From positions 8,925,200 to 8,989,199 of the forward strand of contig NC_088654.1 in assembly GCF_964019385.1 (NCBI RefSeq): a stretch of 64,000 nucleotides of DNA, in the 5' to 3' direction. The DNA is from Sycon ciliatum (lineage: Eukaryota; Porifera; Calcarea; Leucosolenida; Sycettidae). Under the pieces are notes generated by a model. The model did no database searches and was not told the DNA's origin. It worked only from the letters and a program-made list of their open reading frames with translations. Of the stretch, positions 30,002 to 40,189 are shown piece after piece (positions within the stretch are counted from its first letter, which is position 1; each line of letters starts with the position of its first letter). A program made the translations under genes and the position numbers.

Positions 30002-31229
30002 AGTACTACAGTATACATGTAGTATCAAGAGTAAAAAAAAAAAAAAAAAAAGACATATTGCGCATGCGTGCATACGCACGCGGAGCGTATGACCTTCAGA
30101 GACCCTGCTTGCGGGAAAGACGCAGTGCAACACAAGGTGTACTAGTACACGTGTCATTATACTACTCCCTGATTCGCACTTCGTAGATGTGCAGCAAACA
30201 AGTTACAGTCCATTCATCGGAAACTGGCCCGCTGGCTTTTGAAAGTCGGATTTGGGCCAAATTGAGGATCAAAAACCCACTTTAAATCTCAAAATTCTGG
30301 GTTTTGGATCTGCTTCTCCATACATTTTGCCATGGCATACCTGTCCTAATTGTGTAAAACCTGGCTGAATTTCTATTTCCCTGTTCTTGGACTTTTCTGG
30401 CCTCAAATGTGGCAAGGAGTAATCGCACGAGTCACACGATGCAGGATGTACTGTTGTTTTCACGATATCTACAACTATGTGAGAGAGACACCAAAAAGTT
30501 AGGGTGCCAGTTTCCAATGAATGGACTGTAGTTCACGTGCCATGCACTCGTTTTATTCGCACATCGTAGATGTGCACTGACAAGTTGCCCATACAGAGCA
30601 TGCCTAATCGGCTTTTCGATCGGTTAAGAGAATGTTCAAATTCGGCCATATTATGAGCTCCAAGATCAGAATTCGGCTCAACATAGTACTTGAAGTCACC
30701 GTTCCCATTACGTCATGTACATTTACATACACCCTGTTGAAGCACTGAAGCATCGGTTTTCGGCGAATTCAACATGCAAATTTTTGAAAATTCGGCGAAA
30801 AGATGGGTAATTTCTTCAAAACCACTGTTTTCGGCGAATTTTTCGCCCGGCCGATTAGGGAAATGCCTACTGTCCATGCAGGTCCATTAGATGCAAATTT
30901 CTATTTTGATCAGGATACAGTTAGAATCAACCGGCTCCGCCCGCAGTATCATGCATCAAAACAATTATTGAAGGGGTGTCACAGTGAAGCAGTGTTGCTA
31001 CGCACCGCAAATCCCCTCTGCACTGCACCGAATCTATACTGGAGAATGCAGAGTGACCAGCAAAGAGTCACAACCCGCAGGTATCCAGTCACACTAAGGC
31101 AAATCCACCATTCCCCACATATTCACTGTAACAAACACAATACTGTTTACTATAATGCACTTTTATTTAAATGGACTTGGATGAGTCTGTAGAAGAGAAC
31201 ACAATGCACGCACACGCACGCATGCGCGG

Positions 31230-31277
<48 letters not shown>

Positions 31278-31716
31278 CTAGGTTATAGTGTTATACACAT
31301 ATCTAGGGTTTAGGAAGCACGAGAATGTGTCGAAGCACCCACACATACCCCTTCATGCAGTGTACTTCAGTTGCCCAACACATTACGACTGCACAGGACC
31401 ATCACAAAACACATTACGACTGCTATAGCACAGGACCATCACAAAACACTACACACTGTTACTACACTACACACACAGTTACTACACTACGCCTGTTACA
31501 AGTACTTACAAATAATTTTGAAACAAATGGCACACCCCGAAGACGGCAGCTCCAGACCTTCATACATCATCATCTGTAAAACAAAACATGAGCGCACACA
31601 AACACTATTAGTGTCACGAATACGAAAGCAGGGTAAGACAAGAGGATACGAAACAAGTAAGTATCGCTATAACGAGGGGGGGGGGTAAGTATACATGTAG
31701 ACAGAGCAGTGCTTAC
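29159..31716. other. Outer part of left arm, no gene seen
   Basis: This part holds short palindromes of the AGTAGTAAAATAC type (29364), poly-A tracts (29969-29999, 30033-30050), two diverged copies of a CAGGCGTGGGCCATCCCCTGA unit (about 29512 and 29815), three copies of a box around CGCACATCGTAGATGTGC (29394, 30175, 30558), a mariner-like MITE and a CA microsatellite (31229-31276). The 129-codon ORF at 30803 has no recognisable features. Confidence 0.6.
30206..30528. mobile_element. Mariner-like MITE in left arm
   Basis: 323 bp with about 23-bp terminal inverted repeats starting CAGTCCATTCAT, flanked by TA on both sides (30204-30205, 30529-30530). TA target and size fit a Tc1/mariner MITE. 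The mirror copy is at 42686-43008. Confidence 0.8.
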
Positions 31717-32146
31717 TTACAGGGTCCTAATACGCTCCACGGCATCCCGGTAGTCGGACTGCAACAGCAGCCCGACCTGGCGACCCTCCCAGTAACGGGT
31801 TAGATGGGCCGCACCCGCCAGGTGGGCGACCACGGCTGGGCTTCCCACCAGCCTTTCTCCACTGTAAAAACGAAAGAAACCGCAGAAAGCACAGTGTCAT
31901 AGAGCTCTTTTGTTGGGGGAGAGAGCTAGGAGCACTGCACACTTACCATTTGTCACAATATATGATGAGAAAGAGGCGGCGCTTGACGCACCGCCTCAGG
32001 TGCTGAAACAGGGTTATTACCCCTGACATTCGAACGCTACAGTGACAAGTGAAAGCCATTTGGACTGTAATGATACTGAAGTGAAGGTGTGAACCGCAAA
32101 GCAAGGACTTTACCTTCTTCCTGTCGAATTCGCTCCCCAGCTGCAT
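31717..32146 (-). CDS. Small zinc-finger-like protein, two exons (left-arm copy)
   Basis: Exons 32146-31947 and 31861-31717 are separated by an 85-bp intron with GTAAGT donor and TTTACAG acceptor. The spliced frame is 114 residues. From the inner Met the protein has Phe-Thr-Cys-His-Cys ... His, and across the splice Tyr-Cys-Asp-Lys-Cys-Gly ... His ... His, resembling two degenerate C2H2-type fingers, then an amphipathic helix and stop. The reading frame continues unbroken only if this splice is used, which supports it. It is divergent from the RING gene 175 bp away. Function unknown. Start could be the inner Met. Confidence 0.5.
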
Positions 32147-32187
32147 ACCGACATCATCCGCTAAAACCCAATCATACCAAGTAACGC

Positions 32188-32208
32188 AAAGGTCATCAGT
32201 TGACCTTT
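32188..32208. promoter_or_regulatory. Palindromic AGGTCA pair between divergent genes (left arm)
   Basis: AAAGGTCA and TGACCTTT are separated by 5 bp, in the gap between the zinc-finger and RING genes. AGGTCA is the nuclear-receptor half-site; a regulatory role is inference. The mirror is at 41011-41031. Confidence 0.35.
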
Positions 32209-32321
32209 TTGACTTTTCAACTCTTATCCAAAACCACCAAGAGGAAAAAACCAGGATGAAGAAGACGTCAGTTGTAGAAGCGTTTGTGGAGGAGTTGTTA
32301 CATTATTCTCAGTAAATAGAT

Positions 32322-33029
32322 ATGGCTGATACATTCGGTGTAGACGTGGACGACCGGTCGTGGTCTCTCACCACGGGTCCTTTACTAATAGAAAGGCGGA
32401 CGCCAATAAGAACTGTTGTGGAGGTGGCAGATCAAAACGCGCAGCAAGAAATTTGGCACGTCGATGGTAGACTCCATCAGGAGGACGGACCAGCTCTTGT
32501 TGATAGTAGGGGAGTGTCCGCCTGGTGCTATGAAGGTCGCCTTCATCGCGTTAATGAACGGGCTTGGATAGGACGGGGTAGCATCGAGTACTACCTCAAC
32601 GGTGTCCGTCATAGAGCCGGCGGTCCTGCAGTCAGTTATTGTGACGCCACATGCTGTATTCTACGGTGGTATCACCAAGGAAGGCTCCACAGGGAGAATG
32701 CGCCAGCGGTTATACACAGGGAAGGTAACAATCGTGGACGGGAGTGGTACCGATACAACCTTTGGCATAAGGAAGATGGACCTGCTTTCATCTCTCAGGA
32801 GGAGGAGGGTGTCTATCAGTGGTACCTCAACGGGGTGTATTACGGTGACCACCATCAAGACCAGGCAATACACCCCATGGAGCTGCAGTATATTGATGTA
32901 GTGCCTACTAAGGTAGACTCGTCAGCAATAAGTCATGAGTCCAGTTGTGTGATTTGTCAGGATGCCCTGGATCGTCCTCTATCCAAGTTGGAGTGTGGTC
33001 ATGAATTTCACTTCCACTGTATCAAGTAG
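32322..33029 (+). CDS. LHREDGPA-repeat protein with C-terminal RING finger, interrupted by amber codon (left-arm copy)
   Basis: 235 codons to the first stop. Five or six repeats of the form Trp-x3-Gly-x-Leu-His-Arg-x-Asp-Gly-Pro-Ala (about residues 44, 66, 88, 113, 138 and 160) resemble the MORN-like repeats of some large DNA viruses and phages. A RING finger begins with Cys-Val-Ile-Cys near 209 and continues Cys-Gly-His-Glu-Phe-His-Phe-His-Cys. TAG at 33027 interrupts it, but the same frame continues with Trp and Cys-Pro-Thr-Cys-Arg to a stop at 33110, completing a C3H2C3 pattern. Either the last Cys pair is lost or the amber is read through. A ubiquitin-ligase role is inferred from the RING. 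Both arms carry the same stop. Confidence 0.75.
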   Translation: MADTFGVDVDDRSWSLTTGPLLIERRTPIRTVVEVADQNAQQEIWHVDGRLHQEDGPALVDSRGVSAWCYEGRLHRVNERAWIGRGSIEYYLNGVRHRAGGPAVSYCDATCCILRWYHQGRLHRENAPAVIHREGNNRGREWYRYNLWHKEDGPAFISQEEEGVYQWYLNGVYYGDHHQDQAIHPMELQYIDVVPTKVDSSAISHESSCVICQDALDRPLSKLECGHEFHFHCIK

Positions 33030-33196
33030 TGGATCAGTTCTGCCCCCAGCCCAACTTGCCCAACCTGCCGCTACTCCATGACTGCTGAGGACTTGGTTGA
33101 GTTCTTGTAGTAATACATGACACAGCTGCATGTAGGCGACTACGAATGACCAGTCATGTGCTACAGACGGACACGGACACGCCACCCTAAGTAGCC

Positions 33197-33421
33197 ATGA
33201 GCGGCTCTTTGGACAAGGGCAACAAAGCACCCCGTGGGCGGCCAAGGTTGACACTAGCCACAAGTCTGCTCGCTCAGTTGAATAAGCTGGGTGTGCCCAT
33301 GAAGACCATGGAAGACCTTTCCAGGTGCCGGCAACAAGCAGAGGATAAGACAGACTGGAAGAAACTGTGCAGCTCGACACTCGAGGACAAATCAGTATCA
33401 GCAGCTACTACACGTTGCTGA
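33197..33421 (+). pseudogene. LINE-like reverse-transcriptase tail fragment (left arm)
   Basis: 74 codons with Arg-Gly-Arg-Pro-Arg-Leu-Thr followed by a helix and Asp-Lys-Thr-Asp-Trp-Lys-Lys-Leu, the spacing of LINE C-terminal tails. No catalytic part is near. Mirror copy at 39798-40022. Confidence 0.35.
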
Positions 33422-33555
33422 TGATGCTCACAAGACAGAAGTGGGAAAAACACTGAATTTCTTTATTTAGTGCTCAACTACGCGAAATGTGTTATTATTA
33501 TTATACATGTTCAACTGTACTCAGTCTGGCTGACTGCCATTCTCTACCACACATT

Positions 33556-34699
33556 ACCGGACACTGTTGTGGTTGTCGTCGTTATCGTCGTCGTCATTGT
33601 TGATGTTGTTGTCGGTTGTTGTCGTCGTTATCGTCGTCGTTGTTGATTTTGTTGGTGGCTGTTGCTGTCGGTTGTTGTCGGTTGTTGTCGTTTGCTGTTG
33701 GTTGTTGTTGGTTGTTGTTGATGTTGTTGTCGGTTGTTGTCGTCGTTATCGTCGTCGTTGTTGATGTTGTTATTAGTTGTTGCTGTCGGTTGTTGGTTGT
33801 TATTGGTTGTTCCTGTCGGTTGTTGGTTGTTATTGTTGATTGTTGTCGGTTGTTGTTGGCTGTTGGATGTTGTTATTAGTTGTTGCTGTCGGTTGTTGGT
33901 TGTTATTGGTTGTTGCTGTCGGTTGTTGGTTGTTATTGTTGATTGTTGTCGGTTGTTGTTGGCTGTTGGATGTTGTTGTCGGTTGTTGTCGGTTGTTGTT
34001 GGTTATTGTTCGTTGTTGTTGGTTGTTGTTGGGCGTTGTTGGTTGTTGTCGGTTGTTGTCAGGTGTTGGTGGTTGTTGTTGGTTGTTGTTGTCGGTTGTT
34101 GTCGGTTGTTGGATGTTGTTGTCGGTTGTTGGGTGTTGTTGTCGGTTGTTGGGTGTTGTTGTCGGTTGTTGGGTGTTGTTGTCGGTTGTTGGGTGTTGTT
34201 GTTGGTTGGTGTTGGTTGGTGTTGGTTGTTGTTGGTTGTTGTCGGTTGTTGTCCGTTGTTGTTGGTTGTTGTTGGTTGTTGTTGGCTGTTGTTGGTTGTT
34301 GTTGTTTGTTGTTGTCGGTTGTTGGTTGTTGTTGTGTGTTGTTGTTGGTTGTAGTTGATTGTTGTCAGTTGTTGTTGGTTGTTGGATGTTGTTGTCGGTT
34401 GTTGTCGGTTGTTGTCGGTTGTTGTTGGTTGTTGTTGGTTGTTGTTGGCTGTTGTTGGTTGTTGTTGGTTGTTGTTGGTTGTTGTTGTTTGTTGTTGTCG
34501 GTTGTTGGTTGTTGTTGTTGTTTGTTGTTGTTGTTGGTTGTAGTTGGTTGTTGTCAGTTGTTGTTGGTTGTTGTATGTTGTTGTCGGTTGTTGTCGGTTG
34601 CTGTCGGTTGTTGTCGGTTGTTGTTGGCTGTTGTTGGCTGTTGTTGGCTGTTTTTGGTTGTTGTTGGTTGTTGTCGGTTGTTTTTGGTTGTTGTGTTTT
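33556..34699. repeat. 1.1-kb TTG-rich minisatellite (left arm)
   Basis: Degenerate 11-bp units of the type GTTGTTGTCGG/GTTGTTGTTGG. Because 11 is not a multiple of 3 and stops are rare, all frames are open, giving long artefactual Gln/Asn/Thr/Pro or Val/Cys/Leu ORFs. The mirror copy is at 38520-39663. Confidence 0.95.
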
Positions 34700-35124
34700 A
34701 ATCGTTATTTTGTTCATTATCCAGGAGGATGTTGCTATGATCTAGTACCATTTTTTCACATATATGAGACAAGTTTGTGTAACGTTAGTGTGACGTGGGG
34801 TATGCTGATTGGATGTGAGGTGGTGAGAGTATGCTGATTGGCGATAACAATTAGTGGAAGGGATAAAGTAATGCGCTGCTTGTGCAGCGTAGCCAAACAC
34901 ATGGTCAGTGGGAAACACCCTAGTACAATAAATAAAATAATAATAACATGAATTGCCACCGGCACTTGAAAGACTCGAGCCCCGCCACCTTGTTCAAATC
35001 GGACTTGGTAGCTTCATACTGGAACTTAATCTTCTTCTTTTTGAGGTATGACCGTACAAAACGCGCTTGGAATTTTTCATTTTATTTTATTTTTTATTTA
35101 TTTTATTTTTTCATTGCAACTTTT

Positions 35125-35484
35125 TTAGCAGATATCAACTTTTTTAGCAGACTCGTGAAACAACGGTGAATCTGGAACGCATAAATGGTCCATGTCAAAG
35201 GCATGACGAGTCTCGAAGTCTTCACATTCATGATGGAACCTTGTCATGATTGACGCATTCCTTAATGGTGCGCACATGAAATCACCCTGGCTCATCTTTT
35301 CCAACTCCATTCTTTTCACATCCTGCAACCCATACCCTACTAGTATCAGTGGGGATGCTAGAATCAGAAGAGGCAAGGCAGCACTCTTCCGTGGATGTAT
35401 TACTCGACACAACACCACCCATACTTGTTTTCTAGAAGTTTTGACTATAATGATATATTGCAGCAGGAAGTAGTATACAGTCAA
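35125..35484 (-). CDS. Hypothetical small membrane protein (left-arm copy)
   Basis: 119 codons, one hydrophobic segment around residues 35-54 (Leu/Ile/Ala-rich), then a polar, His/Asp/Glu-rich C-terminal half with five cysteines in the full chain. The right-arm copy (37735-38094) keeps the frame and differs by one residue (Leu versus Ser). No family recognised; low confidence. Confidence 0.3.
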   Translation of the reverse strand: MTVYYFLLQYIIIVKTSRKQVWVVLCRVIHPRKSAALPLLILASPLILVGYGLQDVKRMELEKMSQGDFMCAPLRNASIMTRFHHECEDFETRHAFDMDHLCVPDSPLFHESAKKVDIC

Positions 35485-35544
35485 ATAGGATAGGATAAGA
35501 ATGAATGATCAACTGTCTGATAAAGAATGCAGTTCATTAAAGAC

Positions 35545-36287
35545 TTATTGGAAGGTCTCTACCAGCTGATCGTCATGTTGGACGGCGACACTGCATAATG
35601 ATATGAAGCTCTCAGTTAGCTGTTTCAGTTCCGTGGTAGAAAGTGTCATGTGTGCGTCCAGAGAACGATGAAAACATCTGGGGTCCACGTTGATGCAGAC
35701 GATTGGAGCAACAGCAAGACGTACCTTCAACGCTTGCTCGTCAATGTCGAGGGAGACTGCCCCGGGGTAGATGAAAACATCTTGTTCCACATCCAGTTCG
35801 AACCCGCTGGTCGGGACTAGCTTGCTTTCACCGTTGATGTACACCCGACATTGACCGTAGGACGAACGTGATGGGTAGAAGTTGGTCTTGATCTTCTCCA
35901 CACGTCCTCTTCGGAGAGTGTCACGGAGCGATGGACAAGTCTTGATCAAGTTCGTAATGATGAACTCAGTGGACTCATTCAGTTCGATGTAAACCTGTCC
36001 TTGAGCATCTTTTTGCGAGCTGTTGCCGTACTACCACAGGCTGGTAGAGCTCCTGAAGGGAAGTACATCTTATAACCAGGCTTGTAGAAGGATCTACCTG
36101 ATGACTTGTAGGACAGTTGCATGTCCTCCTGAAACCCATCTACCACAATCTCTTTGTGGAGCTTGGTAGGAGCAGGTGACACATAGAGACGCTTAGCCGG
36201 TACTGCCTTCGAAGAGAGCACAACTTGAGGAGGGTCAGCAGGAAGAGCGGAATTCTTCCTCACCCGCCGCTCGTATAGGTTATCCAT
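35545..36287 (-). pseudogene. Homologue of the Polinton gene at 3-560, frame-broken
   Basis: The upstream segment runs from Met at 36287 to a stop at 35979. The downstream segment, in another frame, ends at 35545 and is homologous to the region-1 gene along about 130 residues. The frames change near 36009-36014, at a run of five T on the plus strand. The N-terminal 90 residues are basic and Pro/Ser-rich. The break may be a real mutation, an assembly indel at the homopolymer, or programmed frameshifting; the site is not a classic eukaryotic slippery heptamer. Homology ties this element to the Polinton lineage. Function unknown. Confidence 0.7.
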
Positions 36288-36367
36288 CTTCCAGGAAGCG
36301 AAGGGAGAACAACTCATCAGCACTGTATTCGATGAACGAATGACTCGACTACAGGACAACCACCCGT

Positions 36368-36555
36368 ATTTATACAAGGCAGAGACGGAGGCGGGTTGAA
36401 GTGATAAAATATGTGTCAGCTAGGTCAACCAATCACCATCAAGCCCGCCAAAAACATTTGACCACTCAGCATTGAGCCCACCAAAAACATTTGACCACCC
36501 AGCATCAAACCCGCCAAAAGCATTTTGTCCAATCAGCGGCATGCCCACCAAAATC
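36368..36555 (-). promoter_or_regulatory. TATA box and four E2F-like repeats upstream of spacer gene
   Basis: Reading leftward, TATAAATA (36368-36375) lies about 85 bp before the Met at 36287. Upstream are four 34-bp repeats with core CCCGCCAAAA or CCCACCAAAA (about 36446, 36478, 36511, 36545 on the plus strand). The complement TTTTGGCGGG is the classical E2F site. A further GGCGGG is at 36392. Confidence 0.55.
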
Positions 36556-36560
36556 ATATC

Positions 36561-37341
36561 TCATCTTAAAGATTCCTTACATGATACCGCCACTTTAGTG
36601 AACTGATACAGTATGGAAATAAGATCAGAGTCAAACGTGTGCAAGTTCTGAATCACGTGATCAAGTGAATAGGTTTCCCAACAATAGGCATCAATCAATG
36701 ATGCCATAAGAGATGTATCAGATGGAGATAAAATCAGCAAATTCGTACGCAACGTGGACAGTTGAGAAGAAGACACCATCCTGGTCGACTCCATGAGATG
36801 CAGTACATATAGGAGTGGAAAATGCTGAGGAAGAGGTTTCATGATTCGACTGAACCTCAACCATGATACATTGCTACGAGGTAAGTAGGAACGCAGTTTA
36901 CGTAGTACATCCACATTCGTATCGTATACTATGCAGGATAATGCTATAGCATAGTTTATACTCTTGTACAAACAGGATTTTTTTCATCGCAAGTATCTGC
37001 TCCCGAAGAGTGTGTACGCAAAGCTGATCGGATAAGAGTTCAGTTTTCGAAAGAAAATGCAAAAGATGACGATGCACACCGCTTAACCGCTCATGTACCG
37101 CGTAAGGCTTCTTCATCAAACTACATCTCCTATGCACATCATCTTCAGGGAAGTAAATCACCGCCATGACAAGTCCACACGAAGAACACACGTATCTTCC
37201 TTCATGTAAAACATGATCAAGATGTTGACACTGTTTTTCCTCCCCGTATTGCTCTTTTTCTTCTTCTTCTTCATCCTTCTCATGAAGTCTCCTTTCACGT
37301 ACATAAGCAGGTAAGATCTTAAATTCAGAATTCATCTTCAC
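36561..37341 (-). pseudogene. TFIIB-like transcription factor, frame-broken
   Basis: The 5' ORF (37341-36898) has a Glu-rich N-terminus and then a zinc-ribbon-like stretch: Cys-x-His, about 12 residues, Val-Cys-Ser-Ser-Cys-Gly-Leu-Val, the hallmark of TFIIB-family ribbons. It is followed by an acidic linker and helices. The 3' ORF (ending 36561) continues in another frame with helices resembling a cyclin-fold repeat (Tyr-Ala-Ile-Ala-Leu-Ser-Cys-Ile-Val-Tyr-Asp). The frames change at a run of seven A on the coding strand (plus 36978-36984). A TTATATAAAG box lies about 46 bp upstream of the start. Large DNA viruses often encode TFIIB-like factors; in a Polinton derivative this is unusual. The family call is motif-based. 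Confidence 0.6.
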
Positions 37342-37385
37342 ACCAACATCCTCATTATGACACTATATCCAGCATGATATCTACT

Positions 37386-37395
37386 TTATATAACC
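37386..37395 (-). promoter_or_regulatory. TATA box of TFIIB-like gene
   Basis: TTATATAAAG on the minus strand, about 46 bp before the Met at 37341. Confidence 0.45.
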
Positions 37396-37734
37396 AATCC
37401 TATCCTCATACCCTCTCCAACACGTCGGAGAGGATATGAGGTCCTCTACCCCAATGGTTGTACCTGATAATTGCCCTGGAAAAACCCACTATATATCCCT
37501 ACTCACATTTTATTAATTTTTAGTCCACGGCTTTTCTTTAAAGCATCCCCTGATGAGCTACAGACAGCGAAACCGGTCGGGATATGGACTTCACTCTATT
37601 CACTCTACGCATTCTAATAGTTCGACAAACAAATCGCCATGCTGCCCTACTGCGACTATGCCTTGTGCATATTTCTAAACCCTGAACTGCATTCTTTATC
37701 AGACAGTTGATCATTCATTCTTATCCTATCCTAT

Positions 37735-38094
37735 TTGACTGTATACTACTTCCTGCTGCAATATATCATTATAGTCAAAACTTCTAGAAAACAAGTATGG
37801 GTGGTGTTGTGTCGAGTAATACATCCACGGAAGAGTGCTGCCTTGCCTCTTCTGATTCTAGCATCCCCACTGATACTAGTAGGGTATGGGTTGCAGGATG
37901 TGAAAAGAATGGAGTTGGAAAAGATGAGCCAGGGTGATTTCATGTGCGCACCATCAAGGAATGCGTCAATCATGACAAGGTTCCATCATGAATGTGAAGA
38001 CTTCGAGACTCGTCATGCCTTTGACATGGACCATTTATGCGTTCCAGATTCACCGTTGTTTCACGAGTCTGCTAAAAAAGTTGATATCTGCTAA
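37735..38094 (+). CDS. Hypothetical small membrane protein (right-arm copy)
   Basis: Mirror of 35125-35484; one residue differs (Ser for Leu). See that entry. Confidence 0.3.
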   Translation: MTVYYFLLQYIIIVKTSRKQVWVVLCRVIHPRKSAALPLLILASPLILVGYGLQDVKRMELEKMSQGDFMCAPSRNASIMTRFHHECEDFETRHAFDMDHLCVPDSPLFHESAKKVDIC

Positions 38095-38519
38095 AAAAGT
38101 TGCAATGAAAAAATAAAATAAATAAAAAATAAAATAAAATGAAAAATTCCAAGCACGTTTTGTACGGTCATACCTCAAAAAGAAGATGATTAAGTTCCAG
38201 TATGAAGCTACCAAGTCCGATTTGAACAAGGTGGCGGGGCTCGAGTCTCTCAAGTGCCGGTGGCAATTCATGTTATTATTATTTTATTTATTGTACTAGG
38301 GTGTTTCCCACTGACCATGTGTTTGGCTACGCTGCACAAGCAGCGCATTACTTTATCCCTTCCACTAATTGTTATCGCCAATCAGCATACTCTCACCACC
38401 TCACATCCAATCAGCATACCCCACGTCACACTAACGTTACACAAACTTGTCTCATATATGTGAAAAAATGGTACTAGATCATAGCAACATCCTCCTGGAT
38501 AATGAACAAAATAACGATT

Positions 38520-39663
38520 AAACCACAACAACCAAAAACAACCGACAACAACCAACAACAACCAAAAACAGCCAACAACAGCCAACAACAGCCAACAACA
38601 ACCGACAACAACCGACAGCAACCGACAACAACCGACAACAACATACAACAACCAACAACAACTGACAACAACCAACTACAACCAACAACAACAACAAACA
38701 ACAACAACAACCAACAACCGACAACAACAAACAACAACAACCAACAACAACCAACAACAACCAACAACAGCCAACAACAACCAACAACAACCAACAACAA
38801 CCGACAACAACCGACAACAACCGACAACAACATCCAACAACCAACAACAACTGACAACAACCAACTACAACCAACAACAACACACAACAACAACCAACAA
38901 CCGACAACAACAAACAACAACAACCAACAACAGCCAACAACAACCAACAACAACCAACAACAACGGACAACAACCGACAACAACCAACAACAACCAACAC
39001 CAACCAACACCAACCAACAACAACACCCAACAACCGACAACAACACCCAACAACCGACAACAACACCCAACAACCGACAACAACACCCAACAACCGACAA
39101 CAACATCCAACAACCGACAACAACCGACAACAACAACCAACAACAACCACCAACACCTGACAACAACCGACAACAACCAACAACGCCCAACAACAACCAA
39201 CAACAACGAACAATAACCAACAACAACCGACAACAACCGACAACAACATCCAACAGCCAACAACAACCGACAACAATCAACAATAACAACCAACAACCGA
39301 CAGCAACAACCAATAACAACCAACAACCGACAGCAACAACTAATAACAACATCCAACAGCCAACAACAACCGACAACAATCAACAATAACAACCAACAAC
39401 CGACAGGAACAACCAATAACAACCAACAACCGACAGCAACAACTAATAACAACATCAACAACGACGACGATAACGACGACAACAACCGACAACAACATCA
39501 ACAACAACCAACAACAACCAACAGCAAACGACAACAACCGACAACAACCGACAGCAACAGCCACCAACAAAATCAACAACGACGACGATAACGACGACAA
39601 CAACCGACAACAACATCAACAATGACGACGACGATAACGACGACAACCACAACAGTGTCCGGT
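38520..39663. repeat. TTG/CAA minisatellite (right arm)
   Basis: Mirror of 33556-34699, here reading CAACAACCGAC-type 11-bp units. Confidence 0.95.
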
Positions 39664-39797
39664 AATGTGTGGTAGAGAATGGCAGTCAGCCAGACTGAGT
39701 ACAGTTGAACATGTATAATAATAATAACACATTTCGCGTAGTTGAGCACTAAATAAAGAAATTCAGTGTTTTTCCCACTTCTGTCTTGTGAGCATCA

Positions 39798-40022
39798 TCA
39801 GCAACGTGTAGTAGCTGCTGATACTGATTTGTCCTCGAGTGTCGAGCTGCACAGTTTCTTCCAGTCTGTCTTATCCTCTGCTTGTTGCCGGCACCTGGAA
39901 AGGTCTTCCATGGTCTTCATGGGCACACCCAGCTTATTCAACTGAGCGAGCAGACTTGTGGCTAGTGTCAACCTTGGCCGCCCACGGGGTGCTTTGTTGC
40001 CCTTGTCCAAAGAGCCGCTCAT
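39798..40022 (-). pseudogene. LINE-like tail fragment (right arm)
   Basis: Mirror of 33197-33421. Confidence 0.35.
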
Positions 40023-40189
40023 GGCTACTTAGGGTGGCGTGTCCGTGTCCGTCTGTAGCACATGACTGGTCATTCGTAGTCGCCTACATGCAGCTGTGTC
40101 ATGTATTACTACAAGAACTCAACCAAGTCCTCAGCAGTCATGGAGTAGCGGCAGGTTGGGCAAGTTGGGCTGGGGGCAGAACTGATCCA

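Larger units (their letters stand above)
29159..35536 (+). repeat. Left terminal inverted repeat, 6.38 kb
   Basis: This is the reverse complement of 37683-44054 with only a few single-base and small length differences (for example near 34692, 34970, 35030 and 35263). Near-identity means recent insertion or ongoing gene conversion between arms. Confidence 0.95.
35537..37682. other. Unique spacer of the giant-TIR element
   Basis: This is the only single-copy DNA of the 14.9-kb element. It has two leftward gene regions, both with one frame break, each with a TATA box upstream. The part 37342-37682 has no gene but contains a 15-bp imperfect hairpin (37404-37418 with 37427-37441). Confidence 0.85.

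Noticed and set aside
30803-31192. 129-codon ORF in the arm (and mirror 42022-42411)
   Set aside because: No homology features, and low-complexity neighbourhood; identity between arms carries no information on selection.
33027-33029. UAG reassigned to an amino acid (amber inside the RING gene and the ubiquitin chimera)
   Set aside because: Several intact genes here end in TAG (560, 3452, 9850), so UAG is an ordinary stop in this genome.
33830-34717. Long Gln/Asn/Thr/Pro ORF (295 codons) and Val/Cys/Leu ORFs across the TTG minisatellite, also in the right arm (38474-39389)
   Set aside because: An 11-bp repeat without stop-forming words leaves several frames open; the 11-residue periodicity is that of the DNA repeat.
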